Shown here piece by piece: positions 1 through 62,619 of a stretch of 64,000 nucleotides of DNA. The stretch lies in the NCBI GenBank assembly GCA_030248215.1, contig JASANG010002572.1, positions 27,659 through 91,658 on the forward strand, written 5' to 3'. The notes under the pieces were generated by a model. That model was not told the origin of the DNA and ran no database searches. It saw only the letters and a list, made by a program, of their open reading frames with translations. This DNA is from Enoplolaimus lenunculus. Lineage: Eukaryota; Nematoda; Enoplea; Enoplida; Thoracostomopsidae. Numbering within the stretch: position 1 is the first letter of the stretch; the number at the start of each line of letters is the position of its first letter. The translations under genes were made by a program, and so were the position numbers.

Positions 1-578
1 CTTTCACTACTACAGTGGATTATAAAAATCTAAAATACAACAGATAAAGTTAATACCTCAGGGTGGCAGCAAAGGTTCGGATTCGGCAAAAATTTGAGTT
101 TCAGATTCGGATTCGGTTGTGGAAATGCCAAATCCAAAAGCCGAATCCCACAAAGTTCGCCAATATGTTTTTTCATTTTTAAGCAATACAATTTTTAAAT
201 ACCTTGCTATAAAAATCTATTTTTATTTCAGGTGAGAAATCTCAGAACTGACGTCGGGACGAAATATATTAACGTATTAAAAGTTATACGGCTGGCATTG
301 CGTTGATATTCTGAAACAAATTATAGATATATCTGAAATTTGCAACATGCGGGATTCGGTTTCGGATTCGGCAAATTTGCACTGGATTCGGAATCGGTCA
401 AATCGTGGATTCGGTGCCAACCTGGGATACCTATATCCAACTAGGGTTATGTTATCAATAATATTGCAAAAAAAGAAAACTAAAATGAATTTTTCAGTTA
501 CGTTTTTTTCATTTTTCGGTTCCGTTTCCGGTATTTTTCAAATTCCGGTTCCGGTAAATTGTAATTCCGGTTACACCC
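1..578 (+). mobile_element. hAT-type MITE family B copy B1 (left end outside window)
   Basis: Internal and right-hand sequence of family B: the ATGAATTTTTCAGTTACG-type core, TTCCGGTTCCGG repeats and a CGGTTACACCC right end. It is split by MITE A1. The left half begins mid-element at base 1. Confidence 0.75.
59..424 (+). mobile_element. hAT-type MITE family A copy A1, nested in B1
   Basis: It begins CAGGGTGGCA and ends GGTGCCAACCTG (inverted termini), with GGATTCGG repeats just inside both ends. The flanks TAATACCT and GGATACCT look like a diverged 8-bp target duplication. Joining the flanks restores family B sequence, so this insertion is younger than B1. Confidence 0.8.
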
Positions 579-868
579 GTATATATCGCGATTGTTGTTA
601 GAGCTTAGCAAGAGTTCTGACCGACAATTGCCGTTTTAAAAGAAACCTCGTTTAACCATGCCTTATCGCACCTATTTAGCAGGTAAACACAAGTTACACG
701 CAACTGAAAGGTTATATAAAAGAGTGTAGTAGTATAAAAAAGGGGGTTCTACCAAAAGTTCGAACTATTACCAACAGTAGAAACAGTCCTTGAAACAAGC
801 AGATTACCGAAATGTTTCTGTGGTGACTGCAGATTGTAAAGTCTCATACATTCTAAAGAGTTCACAAC

Positions 869-1174
869 TCACGTTGAAGGTCGTCCAAAATTTGAAGTGT
901 GGTCAGTGTCCCAATACTCGCTGTCCCCGATTACTTCCGTCGGTAAGCCTCTGTGAAAAACAATATTAGAAAGAGCTAGTTTTAATTTATCGTACGTAGG
1001 TTGATAGACGTCATAGCTAAATAAAATCTTTGAAAAATTTGATGTAAAACAATTTTCAGTTAAAAGTCGGTACCAAAGTTCAGTTTTCCCTGACATGGAT
1101 TCACCTACTAACAGTATTCGGCTGTTTGGGCGTATTCTCAAATCAGTTACAATTTCTTTTTCAAAGATTGACAT
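869..1174 (-). pseudogene. Polinton 1: A32/FtsK-like packaging ATPase fragment
   Basis: The fragment has a Walker A P-loop, VGESMSGKTE, near residue 24, preceded by a beta strand, as in the DNA-packaging ATPases of Polintons and related viruses. Only the N-terminal third of such a protein is present. In the family this enzyme drives genome packaging into the capsid. It is a fossil here. Confidence 0.6.
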
Positions 1175-1368
1175 TTTGTTATTTATAAGTTATAGAGTAT
1201 ACATTTGATTTATATGTTTTACAATAAACAGAATTTACAATGAAGCAGCGCGTTGCGCTGCTTCGGCGCAAGTGTGGACCCCCTCTCCCCCCTGTCATCA
1301 AATAAATTTCAATCAGCCTACATGTAAAACGAAAGCTGTTGTACCAAGCCTCAATGACGAGTATGGTG

Positions 1369-1614
1369 CACCGAGAACTGATGCCTAGGTCATAAGGCTT
1401 TCGCCGAGACCCGCAGTGTGCCACAGCCAAGAATGCACCAACACTGTCAGACTTGTACGTAGCTCATCAAAACTATTATCTCACTAAAAACTTACGAAGA
1501 ATCAAAAAGCTGTTGAAACAAACATTTAGCATGATATAGCACAAGCACACCGAGAACTGATGCCTAGGTCATAAGGCTTTCGCCGAGACCTGCAGCGTGC
1601 CACAGCCAAGAATG
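1369..1614. repeat. Pair of 67-bp direct repeats in Polinton 1
   Basis: Bases 1,369-1,435 and 1,548-1,614 are nearly identical (CACCGAGAACTGATGCCTAG ... CCACAGCCAAGAATG), 179 bases apart. They lie between the ATPase and capsid parts. Function unknown; they could be a small duplication. Confidence 0.7.
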
Positions 1615-2377
1615 TACTAATATCATAAGGTCTGTACATAGCTTCTTCAACCTTAATCGATACAAACATGACTACTCACACATTCACACATAAACACTTC
1701 TCATACTGACAATTAAGTATGAAACTTATTCAATCACTTAATTTGTATATTCGGGTGTTCTGTTGGATTTGAACATAAGATTAGTTGATTCTTCACACAG
1801 TGCAAACAATGCTGTGTCTTGGGCAACAGGAGTTTCAAATGTCAGTTTTATCTTCGGGTATCCAGTAGTGGGTTTTTCAACAAAAGAGGTGCAACCGCTT
1901 GAATTTGAACTGTAAGATCTGCAATACAAATTGTGTACCCACCAGGAAAGTCTGAGTAGCTAATATCTATATTGTGATTTACATAACCCAATCCACTAAA
2001 CATTAGAAAGTACGCAAAAGCAAAGTCATCTTGATCGAATTTAGAACTTAACCCCTCAGAAGTAAAAATTGGTTGTTCGTTTTTGTACAAAGAAAAGTTT
2101 GATACATTGTTAAATGCATTTAGGCATGCGGGCTGCGGGAATTGAAGTCCTTTGGTCAGGGTGCAACCGGAATTCCGGTTCCGGCATATTTTCACCTTCC
2201 GGTTCCAGTAAATTTTTACCGGATTTAAATATTCCGGTGTTATAATTTGGCCGTCTTATTAACTTTGCTAATTTTTAAGAATCTCTTTTGAAAGCCATTT
2301 GTACTCCGAATATAAGCCATTGATGGTGGATTTCACTTCAGTCGATGATGAAAATCTAAAATACAACAAATAAAACC

Positions 2378-3600
2378 AGTCGTAGTGGGACTACATTTAT
2401 TGAGCGAAGCTCGACGCACGTAAGCAATTAAGGTAATATGCAAATTAGTTGTTAGCTAACTATTCATCAGGGTGCAACCGGAATTCCGGTTCCGGCATTT
2501 TTTCACCTTCCGGTTCCGGTTCCGGTAAATTTTTACCGGATTTAAAAATTCCGGTATTATAGTTTGGCCGTTTCTTACTTTGCTAATTTTTAAGAATCTC
2601 TTTTGAAAGCCACTTGTACTCCGAATATAAGCCATTGATGGTGGATTTCACTTCAGTCGATGATGAAAATCTAAAATACAACAAATAAAGTAAATACCTA
2701 TGTTCGACTAAGGTTATTTCACAAATAATAGAGCAAAAAATAAGATTAAAATGAAATTTTTGGTGAAATGCATTTTTCACTTTCCGGTTCCGTTTCCGGT
2801 TCCGGTTCCGGTAAAATTTTCAAATTCCGGTTCCGGTAAATTGTAATTCCGGTTGCACTCTGCTATTCATTTATCGGTTTTAGATGTTTGTAAGCAATTT
2901 CCTCAGATTCCTCGTACCCAAAAACCCTTCAGCCACTCTAATAATTTTTGGAATAATTTAAAAAGTCCTAATTTTGTCTTGTCAATTAAGCTAATATGCA
3001 AATTAACTATTAGCTAACTATTCAATTATCGGTTTTGGAGGTTTGTAAACAATTTATTCAGATTCTTCGCACCCAAAAACCTTCAGTAAACCCTAATAAT
3101 TATTGAAATAATTTAAAAAGTCCTAGTTTTGTCTTGTCAATTAAGCTAATATGCAAATTAGCTATTAGCTAACTATTCAATTATCGGTTTTGGCTATTTG
3201 TAAACTATTTATTCAAATTCCTCGCACCAAAAACCCTTTAGTGCTGAAATTATATTGCTTTTATCCTTAATAATTAGTGAAATATTGTAAAAAGTCCTAA
3301 TTTAGGCTTATAAACTATGCTAATATGCAAATTATCTATTAGCTAACTGCTCAATTATCGGTTTTGGAGGTTTGTAAACAGTCTACACAGATTCCTCGCA
3401 CCCAAAAACCCTTTAATGCTAAAATTAGATTGCTTATACCTGTAATAATGAGTGAAATATTGTGGAAAGTCCTAATTTAGGCTTAATTAATTATGCAAAT
3501 TAGCCACTAGCTAATAAACGGCGTAAAACTTTAAAACCCCAATGCGAGGTTAACACCCCAGGATAATTGGCTTTCAAACAAAAAAAGTTTATCAAAATAA
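2378..3600 (-). repeat. G-family repeat copy G1 (nested in B2)
   Basis: It begins ACCAGTCGTAGTGGGACTAC then TTATTGAGCGAAGCTCG, the conserved end of this family. It continues with several tandem units of about 155-175 bases, each with ATATGCAAATT and a TTATCGGTTTTGGAGGTTTG segment. The right end is truncated near GTTTATCAAAAT. Class unknown. Confidence 0.7.
2468..2862 (+). mobile_element. MITE family B copy B3 (nested in G1)
   Basis: It starts CAGGGTGCAACCGGAATTCC and ends GGTTGCACTCTG, with perfect 8-bp target duplications CTATTCAT on both sides. This is the clearest hAT-type insertion in the window and the innermost layer of the nest. Confidence 0.92.
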
Positions 3601-4539
3601 AATTTTCAAATTCCGGTTCCGGTAAATTGTATTTCCTGTTGCACCCTGCCATTGGTGGCTAGTGTCCTTTTTTCGGATAACATCTCGTAAAGTGTATGTC
3701 TCAAGGTAGGGACAATAAATCTTCCGTCTGAAATTAGTCGGTTTTGTTCAGAAAGTGTTCCAGGGGTAGGTTTTATAAAGTTTGCAAATAGACGTATTTT
3801 ATCGATTTGAATTATATAAGATTTACCAGCTTGCGCAATCAAACAGAAACTGTGGGATTGTCTGGATAGTTTAACTTGAATTTCGGAATCTGAAGGTATG
3901 GCTCTGGTTGAATTGAATATAGAATTCAAAGGTTTTACATATAAATTTACTGTTTGAGAGCCTTCGATATAAGCCATTCGTTGGCTCATTCCTATATTGC
4001 TATCGAAATCATTAAAACTGTAGGGAGTGTCCTTAAAGAAAGCGACGTCTGCAAAACTGAATCCTTCATTCCTTTTTCAAGGTTAGTTAATGCAAGAACA
4101 ATAAGCAAAATTTGATGCATCAGGTGTGACCTTAATATTGTTAGTTGAAACTTCAAAGTCAGAAAAGATTGAGTTTCGAAATAAATTACAAGGAGCAACC
4201 TTTTCATCGTTAGCAATTGGGTTTAATTTATCATCCAAGACTTTTGCTTAAATAAGTAAGAACATTGAATTTAATTCAATGCACCAGAATGAGTCTTTTT
4301 CTAGTCCAAAAGTTAGTGTGGACGTGTTTGAATTTGGGAGACCTGACATAATGGTGAATTCTTTAAGCATACTTTCTTCTATTACATCTTGGACAAGAGG
4401 GGCGGCTCCCCAAGCCAGTGTATCTACATTACAGCTTTGAGGAACAAGTTGAGTGGCGTTATGTTGTCATTTTTACATTACAGTATAATTAAATGAACAA
4501 TAACACAGGTATTTACATTAAAAATCTTGTTATAATTAA

Positions 4540-4770
4540 TTATTTTTTAGAACGTCTTGATTGACATCGTTTCCTTTTAATATTAGAACGACGAACTTTG
4601 CGAACTTTTCGCAAAGCCGTACGTGATGTAACTCTAGCGCTAGCACGTCGTCCCGTACGTTTACGTAGTTTTCGAATACGTGACGCGCTAGCACCTGTAC
4701 TCCCAAAGCGAATTGGTATACAAGATTGACGGTGCTTAGCCATATTATAAATGCTGGGTGCAGAAAACAT
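4540..4770 (-). pseudogene. Polinton 1: Arg-rich core-like protein
   Basis: 76 residues with a very basic C-terminal half (RIRKLRKRTGRRASARVTSR and more), like the DNA-condensing core or pX-like proteins of Polintons, adintoviruses and adenoviruses. Assigned from composition and position only. Confidence 0.45.
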
Positions 4771-4903
4771 TGTGACTGTTTTACAGCGATTACTGCTTCT
4801 TATATTAATTGATTAGTAACAGTAATTAAATTAAACGAACACGCTTTGGAGGGTATGGAACTGGAACTTGATCGTGAGCCTGGATTACTTTTTCCAATTC
4901 TGG

Positions 4904-5565
4904 CTAATAAAAGCTGCTGTCTAAAACATACCCATTTGTATCTGCCAAACGGTAAGTTAAAGGATTGGTTTTTAATACTTGTCTTATGGTGTAAACTTCA
5001 GAAGAATACGTTAAATCATGCCCTCGAGTAAAAGGAGTTTTCTTAAGGTGATATCTTACGATGTCTCCAACTTTAAACTTTGGGGGACCTGTGCTTTTAT
5101 TCCTTCCTGAATACATTGCGTTATAAATTTTTGCGTGGTTTTCCGGTGTAATTTCAACTGGTGAATATCCCTTTAGGATCTTCATTTTTCGATTATTGAG
5201 ACCTGATACAATTTGGTCAAGGGCATCAATATACCTCCGAGATTTTCTAGCCATGCAGTACTTATAAATGACTCCCTTTAATGTTTTTATAGTTCTTTCA
5301 CTTTGAGAACTTTTTATATTCGATCCTTCGTAAAAAAACATGTGCATTCAAGACGCAGTTTGTTCGAGTAAAGCAGTTTGCAGTCTAAAAATTTGATAAT
5401 TCTAGGATCATAAATAAGGATAGGTTCAGAAAGTAATAAATTAGGAACTAATATTAGTAATTTTTTAGAGTTGTCATCTATAATTTGATCTGCAATGAAG
5501 TCAGCTAGCAAAAAGAAAAATTTGTTATACGTACTACCATAAATCAACAGTTTCTTCATCTTCAA
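4904..5565 (-). pseudogene. Polinton 1: retroviral-type integrase, C-terminal part
   Basis: Seen: SSQSERTIKTLKGVIYKYC, the helix after the third catalytic residue of rve integrases, a YIDALDQIVSGLNNRKM segment, then FKVGDIVRYHLKKTPFTRGH, a small C-terminal DNA-binding barrel. In Polintons this enzyme inserts the element and makes 6-bp duplications. A less clear ORF follows at 5,314-5,565. Fossil; the catalytic core is not intact. Confidence 0.7.
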
Positions 5566-5652
5566 TTAGTCCATCAATAATATATTATGTCAAACCAAGT
5601 ACTCTCTGCAATTTGAATGACATATATTCAATTTTCCTTTCACCTGTACAGT

Positions 5653-7420
5653 TTACGGTAATTTTTTAGTCAAATTATTATTACTGAAATTTATATTTTT
5701 TGCATCAACTGATGGAATTTTGGATTGAATATGACTAATGAAGCACTGGTTATCATAACAAACCAGTGGATCAAGAGTCACTGTATGGGATATTTTGTTT
5801 TCTGGAGAATAATAAGTAAAAGAAAAATTAGATTTTGTTATATTATAAATAGGACGGAGGATAATAATTTTACTTAGACCAACTTTATAAGGTTTCAATC
5901 CAAAGTCCAAAAAGGTCGATAGATAACATTCAATTACATGACTCTGAATTTCCGATTCGAGAAATACGTAGGTAGTCATTTTTAGCATTCAATGATGCTT
6001 TTATTGTCTACACTGAATTTATATATTAATATCCACAAAAATAAAAACACAGCAAATACATATTTATCTGAAATATACCTGTATTCTAGAATGTTTAGCA
6101 GTAAAATGATGAGTCTCGAAATACAGCTAAATTTTCCTACTTCTGTGTTAAGCTCCAATAGGAGCTACTTTTCACAGCATGCAGTAACAGCAACAGGCAT
6201 TGAAATTTATCAAATTCCAATGGAATTTTGTAACTATTCAAAAACACTACAAGCAGTTGAAAATATAGGCTTCAAATTTGTTTTATCGTATGAAATATAC
6301 GATTGCAGTGTTTTAGGTAGTTATTTAATGAAATATTTAACGAGGTAGTTTTAAGTTAATGTCATGATGATTCCTTCACGTCTAATCACATTCCATGTTC
6401 AAAAATCCAATTGTGAACCTTAGTGTAGCTTTCTACCAATTCACATCGGTATTTTGTGCAGAATTCCTTTTGTTTTTGATTCATATATGCATGATATTGA
6501 CATGGTTCAGCGTGAATAAGTTGTTCCATAAATTTGAACGACGGAAACCCTGTTTTGCCAATTTCTTCGACATTATAGCTTTTCTTGGCCCGTACTACTG
6601 CATGTTTGATGTACTGTACTTGAATCTACCCCTTTGTGTAAATTGTATTACCATTAGAAATATGATTGAAAGTCCACAGCAACGCCTCATCAACATTTTA
6701 AAACCCGTTGCTCTCAAAGTTTTCAGTACCGTTTATTTGCATTGATGAACTATAATGGAAAATTAATGTTTTTTTAAGAATTTAATTATACACTACCGCT
6801 GAAGGCAGTCCTTCAAAATTTCTATATTACGGCTAAGTGAAGACAAGATTTTAAGCTAAAATAATTTTGACATGACCCACCGCTGCACAGTGCTATATAC
6901 TTTTCATTTTAAGGAAAAACTGCATAAATTTAGTTTTTATAGCGACACACTAACTTGAAACTTTTTTCTGTCGTGTTAACTCATTGACATTAACTCCATG
7001 AGAAAACGTAAAGTGGTGCTTAATTGTTGTTCCGATAATTCGCACAGTCATTTGAGTTGTTACGAACGTGTCATAACCAATATTAACAGTGTTCAAGAAG
7101 AAATGCACGTAGAAATGTGTGCACATTATTGTTCAGACCTAAACAAAAGAAAGGCTAGTGTTTGTAAATTTGAAAAACTGTAAGCTTTTCGCTGCCAAAG
7201 AATTGTGCCTGATGGCACGTGTTTATTATTTTCATACCAGAACAACGAATTTAACATCGTTTTTATTTAAAATTGCAGACAGATGTCTGGAAAACGCGTA
7301 TAGAAAATAGAAGTTGTGCGAAGGAAGCTGTCAGTGAAAAATTAACAGCTGCAAGTTTAAGACACTTTTAAAGTTGACATGTTGCAAAGTTTTCGTATCA
7401 GAGCTTTGATACAGTTCCAA
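5653..7420. other. Polinton 1: unrecognised ORFs
   Basis: ORFs at 5,653-5,988 (minus), 5,992-6,348 (plus) and 6,395-6,745 (plus) have no motif that I recognise. The sequence is AT-rich and may be remnants of accessory genes. No DNA polymerase motif was found. Confidence 0.3.
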
Positions 7421-7760
7421 CTGTTACAGTTTAACCCAGAGCACAACTGCTGGCAACAGTTGGTAGAGCTGCAAGTATTAATCTTGGACCAGAACACAAA
7501 CAATTACCAACAGTTGGTACCGTTGCATTTTGTGTAAACTGTTGGTAACAGTTCGAAGGGTTGGCAACAGTTGCATTTTGTGCAAAAAATTGATAGCAGT
7601 TCGAACAGTTGGTAACAGCTGCATTTCGTGCAAACTGTTGGTAATTGTTCGAACTGTTGGTAACAATTACATTTTGTGCACACTGTTGGTAACAGTTCGA
7701 ACTGTTGGCTACAGTTCCAAGTGTTGCATTTTGGGCCAGAACCCCCATTTTTATGCTACT
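7420..7760 (-). repeat. Polinton 1 right terminal repeat with palindromic units
   Basis: Several units of the form TTGTGCAAACTGTTGGTAAC AGTTCGAACTGTTGG, each centred on a CAGTTCGAACTG palindrome, end in GCATTTTGGGCCAGAACCCC. The same terminal sequence starts Polinton 2 at 32,889. Confidence 0.85.
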
Positions 7761-8669
7761 TGTGTCTTTGACGCCCAGCGAAAGTTTTATTTTTGCGGTT
7801 TAAAAATGTTCAACCGGGGACGAAATCTCTATTTGGGGCTTGGACAAAGTGACAATAATTGACAGAATTTCTATATAAAATTATTATCTAATCGAGTGTT
7901 TTTGCAAAACTTGCTGATAGAATACGTATCTGAAAATTCAATTTTGTCACTTTTTGGGTAGCATTCTTTTTCCTGTTAACCGGATGCGGAGGTCGGTTTT
8001 GCCGAACATTAAACCGAAACGGACTATTTGATCGATCCCTGCTTTAATGTACGGAAAATTTGCTTCACCCCATGATCCGCCTCCCTTCCGCTTTTCCTGC
8101 CAGGTATATATACAGTAAAAACCGTGCCCGTATTCACACGACAGCTGCCTATGGAAGTTCCAGAATGGCACTTTGTAGCTGGTATGTCAAACGAATGCAT
8201 TTGGCTGGTGTTAATTATAGTTGCGCGAGAAACTGTCTTTGGCAAGGACTGTGTGGCAATGACAAGCTCACCAGCGGATTACTGCAGCGGCAGTGGAGTT
8301 GCAAAAAGTGTTCGCTTATCGGTAAGAGCTGTGCTATGCTTTTGACGACTAGGTTAATGTCACGCGGCATTGTACGGCGTTGTTGTCGAACGCCAGTATA
8401 AAAAATCTGAAGAAAACAATTGATATATGTCGCACACAACAATTATTGTATTATATACAAATAATTTCAAGACGAATCTGAGTCAAACGGAATATTTTTA
8501 TTTCTTTCATTTTGGGTAATACTCGCGACGATAACATAATATGAAAGTTTATCCTGGTGTGTTAATCTCCCATTGGGGTTCAAAAACTCTACATCGGAAC
8601 ACAATTATTTCGTGCCTGACCTCAGTTATGTGTTACGGTGGAAAATATATCATTTGTATTAGCGTGTGC
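7761..8669. other. No feature recognised
   Basis: About 900 bases between Polinton 1 and MITE B4. Overlapping short ORFs near 8,060-8,440 on both strands lack motifs and splice context. I see nothing reliable. Confidence 0.4.
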
Positions 8670-9000
8670 CAGGGTGCAACCGGAATTACTATTTACCGGA
8701 ACCGGAACCGGAATTTGAAAATTATACCGGAACCGGAACCGGAAAGTGAAAAATGCATTTCACCAAAAATTTCATTTTAATCTTATTTTTTGCTCTATTA
8801 TTTGTGAAATAACCTTAGTCGAACATAGATATTTATTTTAGTACAAGTGGCTTTCAAAAGAGATTCTTAAAAATTAGCAAAGTTAACAAAACGGCCAAAT
8901 TATAACACCGGAATTTTTAAATCCGGTAAAAATTTATCGGAACCGGAACCGGAAGGTGAAAAAATGCCGGAACCGGAACCGGAATTCCGGTTGCACCCTG
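8670..9000 (-). mobile_element. MITE family B copy B4
   Basis: It starts CAGGGTGCAACCGGAATTAC and ends CCGGTTGCACCCTG; the core is inverted relative to B2. The flanks GCGTGTGC and GCGTGTGT form an 8-bp target duplication with one mismatch. Confidence 0.88.
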
Positions 9001-9179
9001 GCGTGTGTGTGTTTCGTTTTATGGATTTTGTCATGAGAAATTAAAATATGGCATTTAAATATTAAAATATTTTCAAATTATTTAGCTATTCAATAATTAG
9101 CCTGTTAGGTATGTGAGGTGTGACAGTAAAGCTATTACTTATACTTAAGGTTTACTATGTTATCGAGTGTTGTGAACCG

Positions 9180-9430
9180 TAGGGAGGCGTAACCAGTTAA
9201 GTTAAGCTAATATGCAAATTGGGCGTAAACAATAAATTATGCAAATTAGAAACTCTATACGAGATTAACACTTCAGGATATATTCATCAAAATCGGTTGA
9301 GCGGTTCCTGGAATTCTCGTCGGACGGACGGATAGATATAATGCTTCGCAATAATCCGAGCTTCGCAGTGATTTTTGCTTCGCTCAGTAAACTTCTTAGC
9401 AAACATCCTGATTGTTTTCCATTTTTTTCC
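9180..9430 (-). repeat. G-family repeat fragment G2
   Basis: Contains GCTAATATGCAAATT, TCATCAAAATCGGTTGAGCG, a CGGACGGACGGA tract and a TTGCTTCGCTCAG end, all parts of the G repeat, but only the end-proximal portion. Confidence 0.6.
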
Positions 9431-9749
9431 GGAAAAATGGAAATGAACTTTTTTCTTGCTATAATTTTTTTTGAGAAACCACCATGTTCGCGAGTATATC
9501 GTGCTTGTAAATTTTTGTGGATACGTATTTGTATTTTTGCTTTTGTGAAAAGTTTGAGGGGAGAAAGGAACACCGCTTGTTACCGCAATATCTGCACCAG
9601 TGGCGTTTGTGTTCTTTGAATTATGCTTTTTTTCAAAGTTTAAAGTGGGTTTGAGACAATGAAGACATGCAAATATAATATATCCTATTATATATTTCCA
9701 TATTGATTTTAGTAAAATTAGTCTTTCTAAAAACAATTTAAAACTAGTT

Positions 9750-10100
9750 CAGGGTGGCAACAAAGGTTCGGATTCGGCAAAACTTGTGGTTAGGATTCGG
9801 ATTCGGTTGTGAAAAAGCCGAATCGAACAGTTCAGCAATATGTTTTTTCTGTTTTAAACAATAAAAATTATAAATTTCTTGTTAAATCAATCGAAAAATT
9901 TGGTTTCAGGTGACAAATCTCAAAACTGAGGTCGGCACGAAATATATTATGTAACGTTTAAGAGTTATGTGGTTAACATTGCGTTGATATTCTGAAACAA
10001 ATTAGAGAAATAACTTCAATTTGCAACATGCAAGTTTCGGATTCGGCAAGTGTACAGTGGATTCGGATTCGGTCAAATCGTAGAATTCCGTGCCACCCTG
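9750..10100 (+). mobile_element. MITE family A copy A2
   Basis: It starts CAGGGTGGCAACAAAGGTTC and ends CCGTGCCACCCTG, with GATTCGG repeats inside both ends. The flanking 8-mers (AACTAGTT, TTGAGCAG) do not match, so the duplication has been lost or the insertion site rearranged. Confidence 0.85.
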
Positions 10101-10297
10101 TTGAGCAGTATAGGCCAGAACTCTATCCCATAATATATACTCTATAGGGATACAGGTCCTATTGATTGTGAATCAACGTGAGGACCATCTTATTCGAGAA
10201 CCTACAAAACCCTTGTTCGATTTTTGAAAATCGTACCTATATTCAAATAATCTATATTCGGACGGTTGTCTATTTTCTTATTTTCACTTCAATTCAG

Positions 10298-60889
<50,592 letters not shown>

Positions 60890-61015
60890 GGGGATTTTGT
60901 GGTGCAGAAGATGTATTTTATAATATTGTAACTTGCTCTTTGGCAGATTGTAAAAATGGTTCAACGCAGATATAATACTCTATGCGGCAAAAGGTTAACC
61001 GACTCAAAATTTTGA

Positions 61016-61021
61016 ATAAAC
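61016..61021 (+). promoter_or_regulatory. Polyadenylation signal AATAAA
   Basis: The first canonical AATAAA after exon 22, about 130 bases beyond the later stop codon. It is a plausible 3' end for the host gene, though this hexamer is common in AT-rich DNA. Confidence 0.4.
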
Positions 61022-61290
61022 AAACCCTGGATGCGAGCGGATACCAAAAAGTGTCGGAGCCGGATAATTAATTTATTCATATTATAATACTAAACGACAG
61101 TCAATCCGTGGCCTAATACTAAACGGCAGTCAATCCGTGGTCTATTGTATCTAAAGTGTTTACGCCACAAGGCTTAACATCTCACGTCGATAAATTTTTT
61201 ACACTTTAACCACAATCCTATTTACAAGGTTCAACGGAATTCCTTATCCAGTTAAAATTTCGATAAAATTTGGATTCCGCGCCCGACTGG
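61022..61290 (+). mobile_element. MITE family E-like fragment E5
   Basis: CCCTGGATGCGAGCGGATACC and GTGTCGGAGCCGGATAAT at the left; a 35-base piece (AACGGCAGTCAATCCGTGG) is nearly duplicated around 61,094-61,142. Ends uncertain. Confidence 0.45.
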
Positions 61291-62529
61291 TTTTATTTGA
61301 AGAGCACTAGCACAGCAAATTATTCCGCTGATTATCAGAATGAGACTGCAATTGAAAAGTTTAAGTTTTTACCTATAATCGAATAACACAATCTAAACTT
61401 AAAACTGTGTTTCGTAGCAGCAAGCATTGTTGTTAGCCCAACATATTTTCAATATAGCTCGATATCTGGCTGGACAATATCCTTACTGCATAATTTTCAA
61501 AAATCTGGGTCCTGCTATTTATGGTTTCATACTAAGAGTTCATATTTGAAGCTTTGAAATGCAAAAAAATGCTTAACTGGATTTATTAAATCTAAACTTA
61601 AAATATTTTTTAACTTTACTTTTGAAAAATTTATTTATTTAAAATGATAAAATATTTAAAAAGAATTTTCTAAAATTCTATTTCATAGCGGGAAGCGGCA
61701 TGTTAGCCCCACAAATTTTCAAATATAGCTCGGTATTTGTTTCAACAGCATTTTTAATGCAGTGGACAACAGTACTGTATAGAATTGGTTACTTTTCAAA
61801 ATTCTTTTCCTGTTGTTAATTATGGTTTCATAAGACTTCATATTCAAAGTTTTAAAATGCTCCAAATCTTAAGTGCATTTAAAATTGATGCCAAGCTGAT
61901 CCAGTGCTCTGAGATATTGGAAGGCAGCCCTTTAAGTTTTATAACGTTAGTTGATCGCTACTACAGTCAGTTATTCAAGCAATTTGTACTGAAACTGTGA
62001 ACAATACAAACTGGCGTGCTGCAACCAGGGAACGACCGGATATCCGGTTCCGGTTTAATATCAAGCAAAATCCGATATCCATATCCAGTTCCGGTATCAG
62101 GTGTAAGCCTACCGGATACTGGATATTTGTGGTTGAGGTTCCAAATATCTTAAAACTGTTTTTGCGCGTCAAAATATTAGATATTTTGAAGCAAGCGACT
62201 ACAATTCCGAGCAATTCATGAATGGACACTGATATGGATTGAAAAATCCAAACCAAAAATTAATCTTAAATCCATAAATACATATTTTGGCACGACTCAA
62301 ATACTTCCAGCAGTGTACAAACAAATTTAGATCCTATATCCGGTTAACATCTGGCTCCCGGTTCCGGTGTTCGGTAAAATTAATATCCGATTGATCCCTG
62401 GCTGCAACAAAAGTCAAAAGTCATACACTTAGTTTTTAATAGAATTACTGACAGTTAAATTCCGGGTACGACAAAAAATTGTGATACCGATTCCGCTTCT
62501 GACAAAATGTACTTCCGATTGGAACCCTG
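61225..62529 (+). mobile_element. MITE family H copy H2, containing E6
   Basis: The right end GATTGGAACCCTG is intact; the left end is a guess near GGTTCAACGGAATTCC. Its right half matches 11,560-11,820 in intron 1. Confidence 0.5.
62026..62400 (+). mobile_element. MITE family E copy E6
   Basis: It starts CAGGGAACGACCGGATATCC and ends CCGATTGATCCCTG. Perfect 8-bp target duplications GCTGCAAC flank it. It is the reference copy for family E. Confidence 0.93.
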
Positions 62530-62619
62530 TCTACTTCACTATTCTATTTTTATAGCGTTACGTTTCGATACAATATATGTTTGGTCCATGTTACTTTCAA
62601 GAAAATCCCGTTTTGCCTA

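Larger units (their letters stand above)
2157..3648 (+). mobile_element. MITE family B copy B2, containing nested repeats
   Basis: It starts CAGGGTGCAACCGGAATTCC and ends CTGTTGCACCCTG. The flanks CCTTTGGT and CCATTGGT are an 8-bp target duplication with one mismatch, which marks a hAT-type insertion. Its middle holds a G-family repeat (2,378 to about 3,600), which itself holds MITE B3. Confidence 0.85.
1738..4450 (-). pseudogene. Polinton 1: capsid protein region, interrupted by MITE B2
   Basis: On the minus strand, ORFs at roughly 1,738-2,195, 3,650-4,216 and 4,265-4,450 resemble Polinton jelly-roll capsid protein in pattern (IPSDSEIQVKLSRQSHSF, then strand-rich sequence with YIIQIDKIRLF). 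The assignment is by pattern and position between ATPase and integrase, not by a named motif. MITE B2 and its contents lie inside it. Fossil. Confidence 0.45.
728..7760 (-). mobile_element. Polinton/Maverick copy 1, broken
   Basis: The ends are inverted: AGTAGTATAAAAAAGGGGG at the left and the complement of AGTAGCATAAAAATGGGGG at the right. The right end has an array of palindromic 48-bp units; only about 40 bases of the left end are similar. Parts on the minus strand, left to right: packaging ATPase, capsid region, Arg-rich core-like protein, retroviral-type integrase, and unrecognised ORFs. No DNA polymerase B is visible. It is broken, with many breaks, short for the family (usually about 15-20 kb), and carries a nested MITE complex, so it is an old fossil. 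Confidence 0.75.

Noticed and set aside
1241-1270. Terminator-like hairpin GCAGCGCGTTGCGCTGC
   Set aside because: A perfect short palindrome, but without any gene-end context in this eukaryotic, decayed element it cannot be given a function.
8060-8442. Protein-coding gene on either strand
   Set aside because: Four overlapping ORFs on both strands with no motif; typical of a GC-richer patch by chance.
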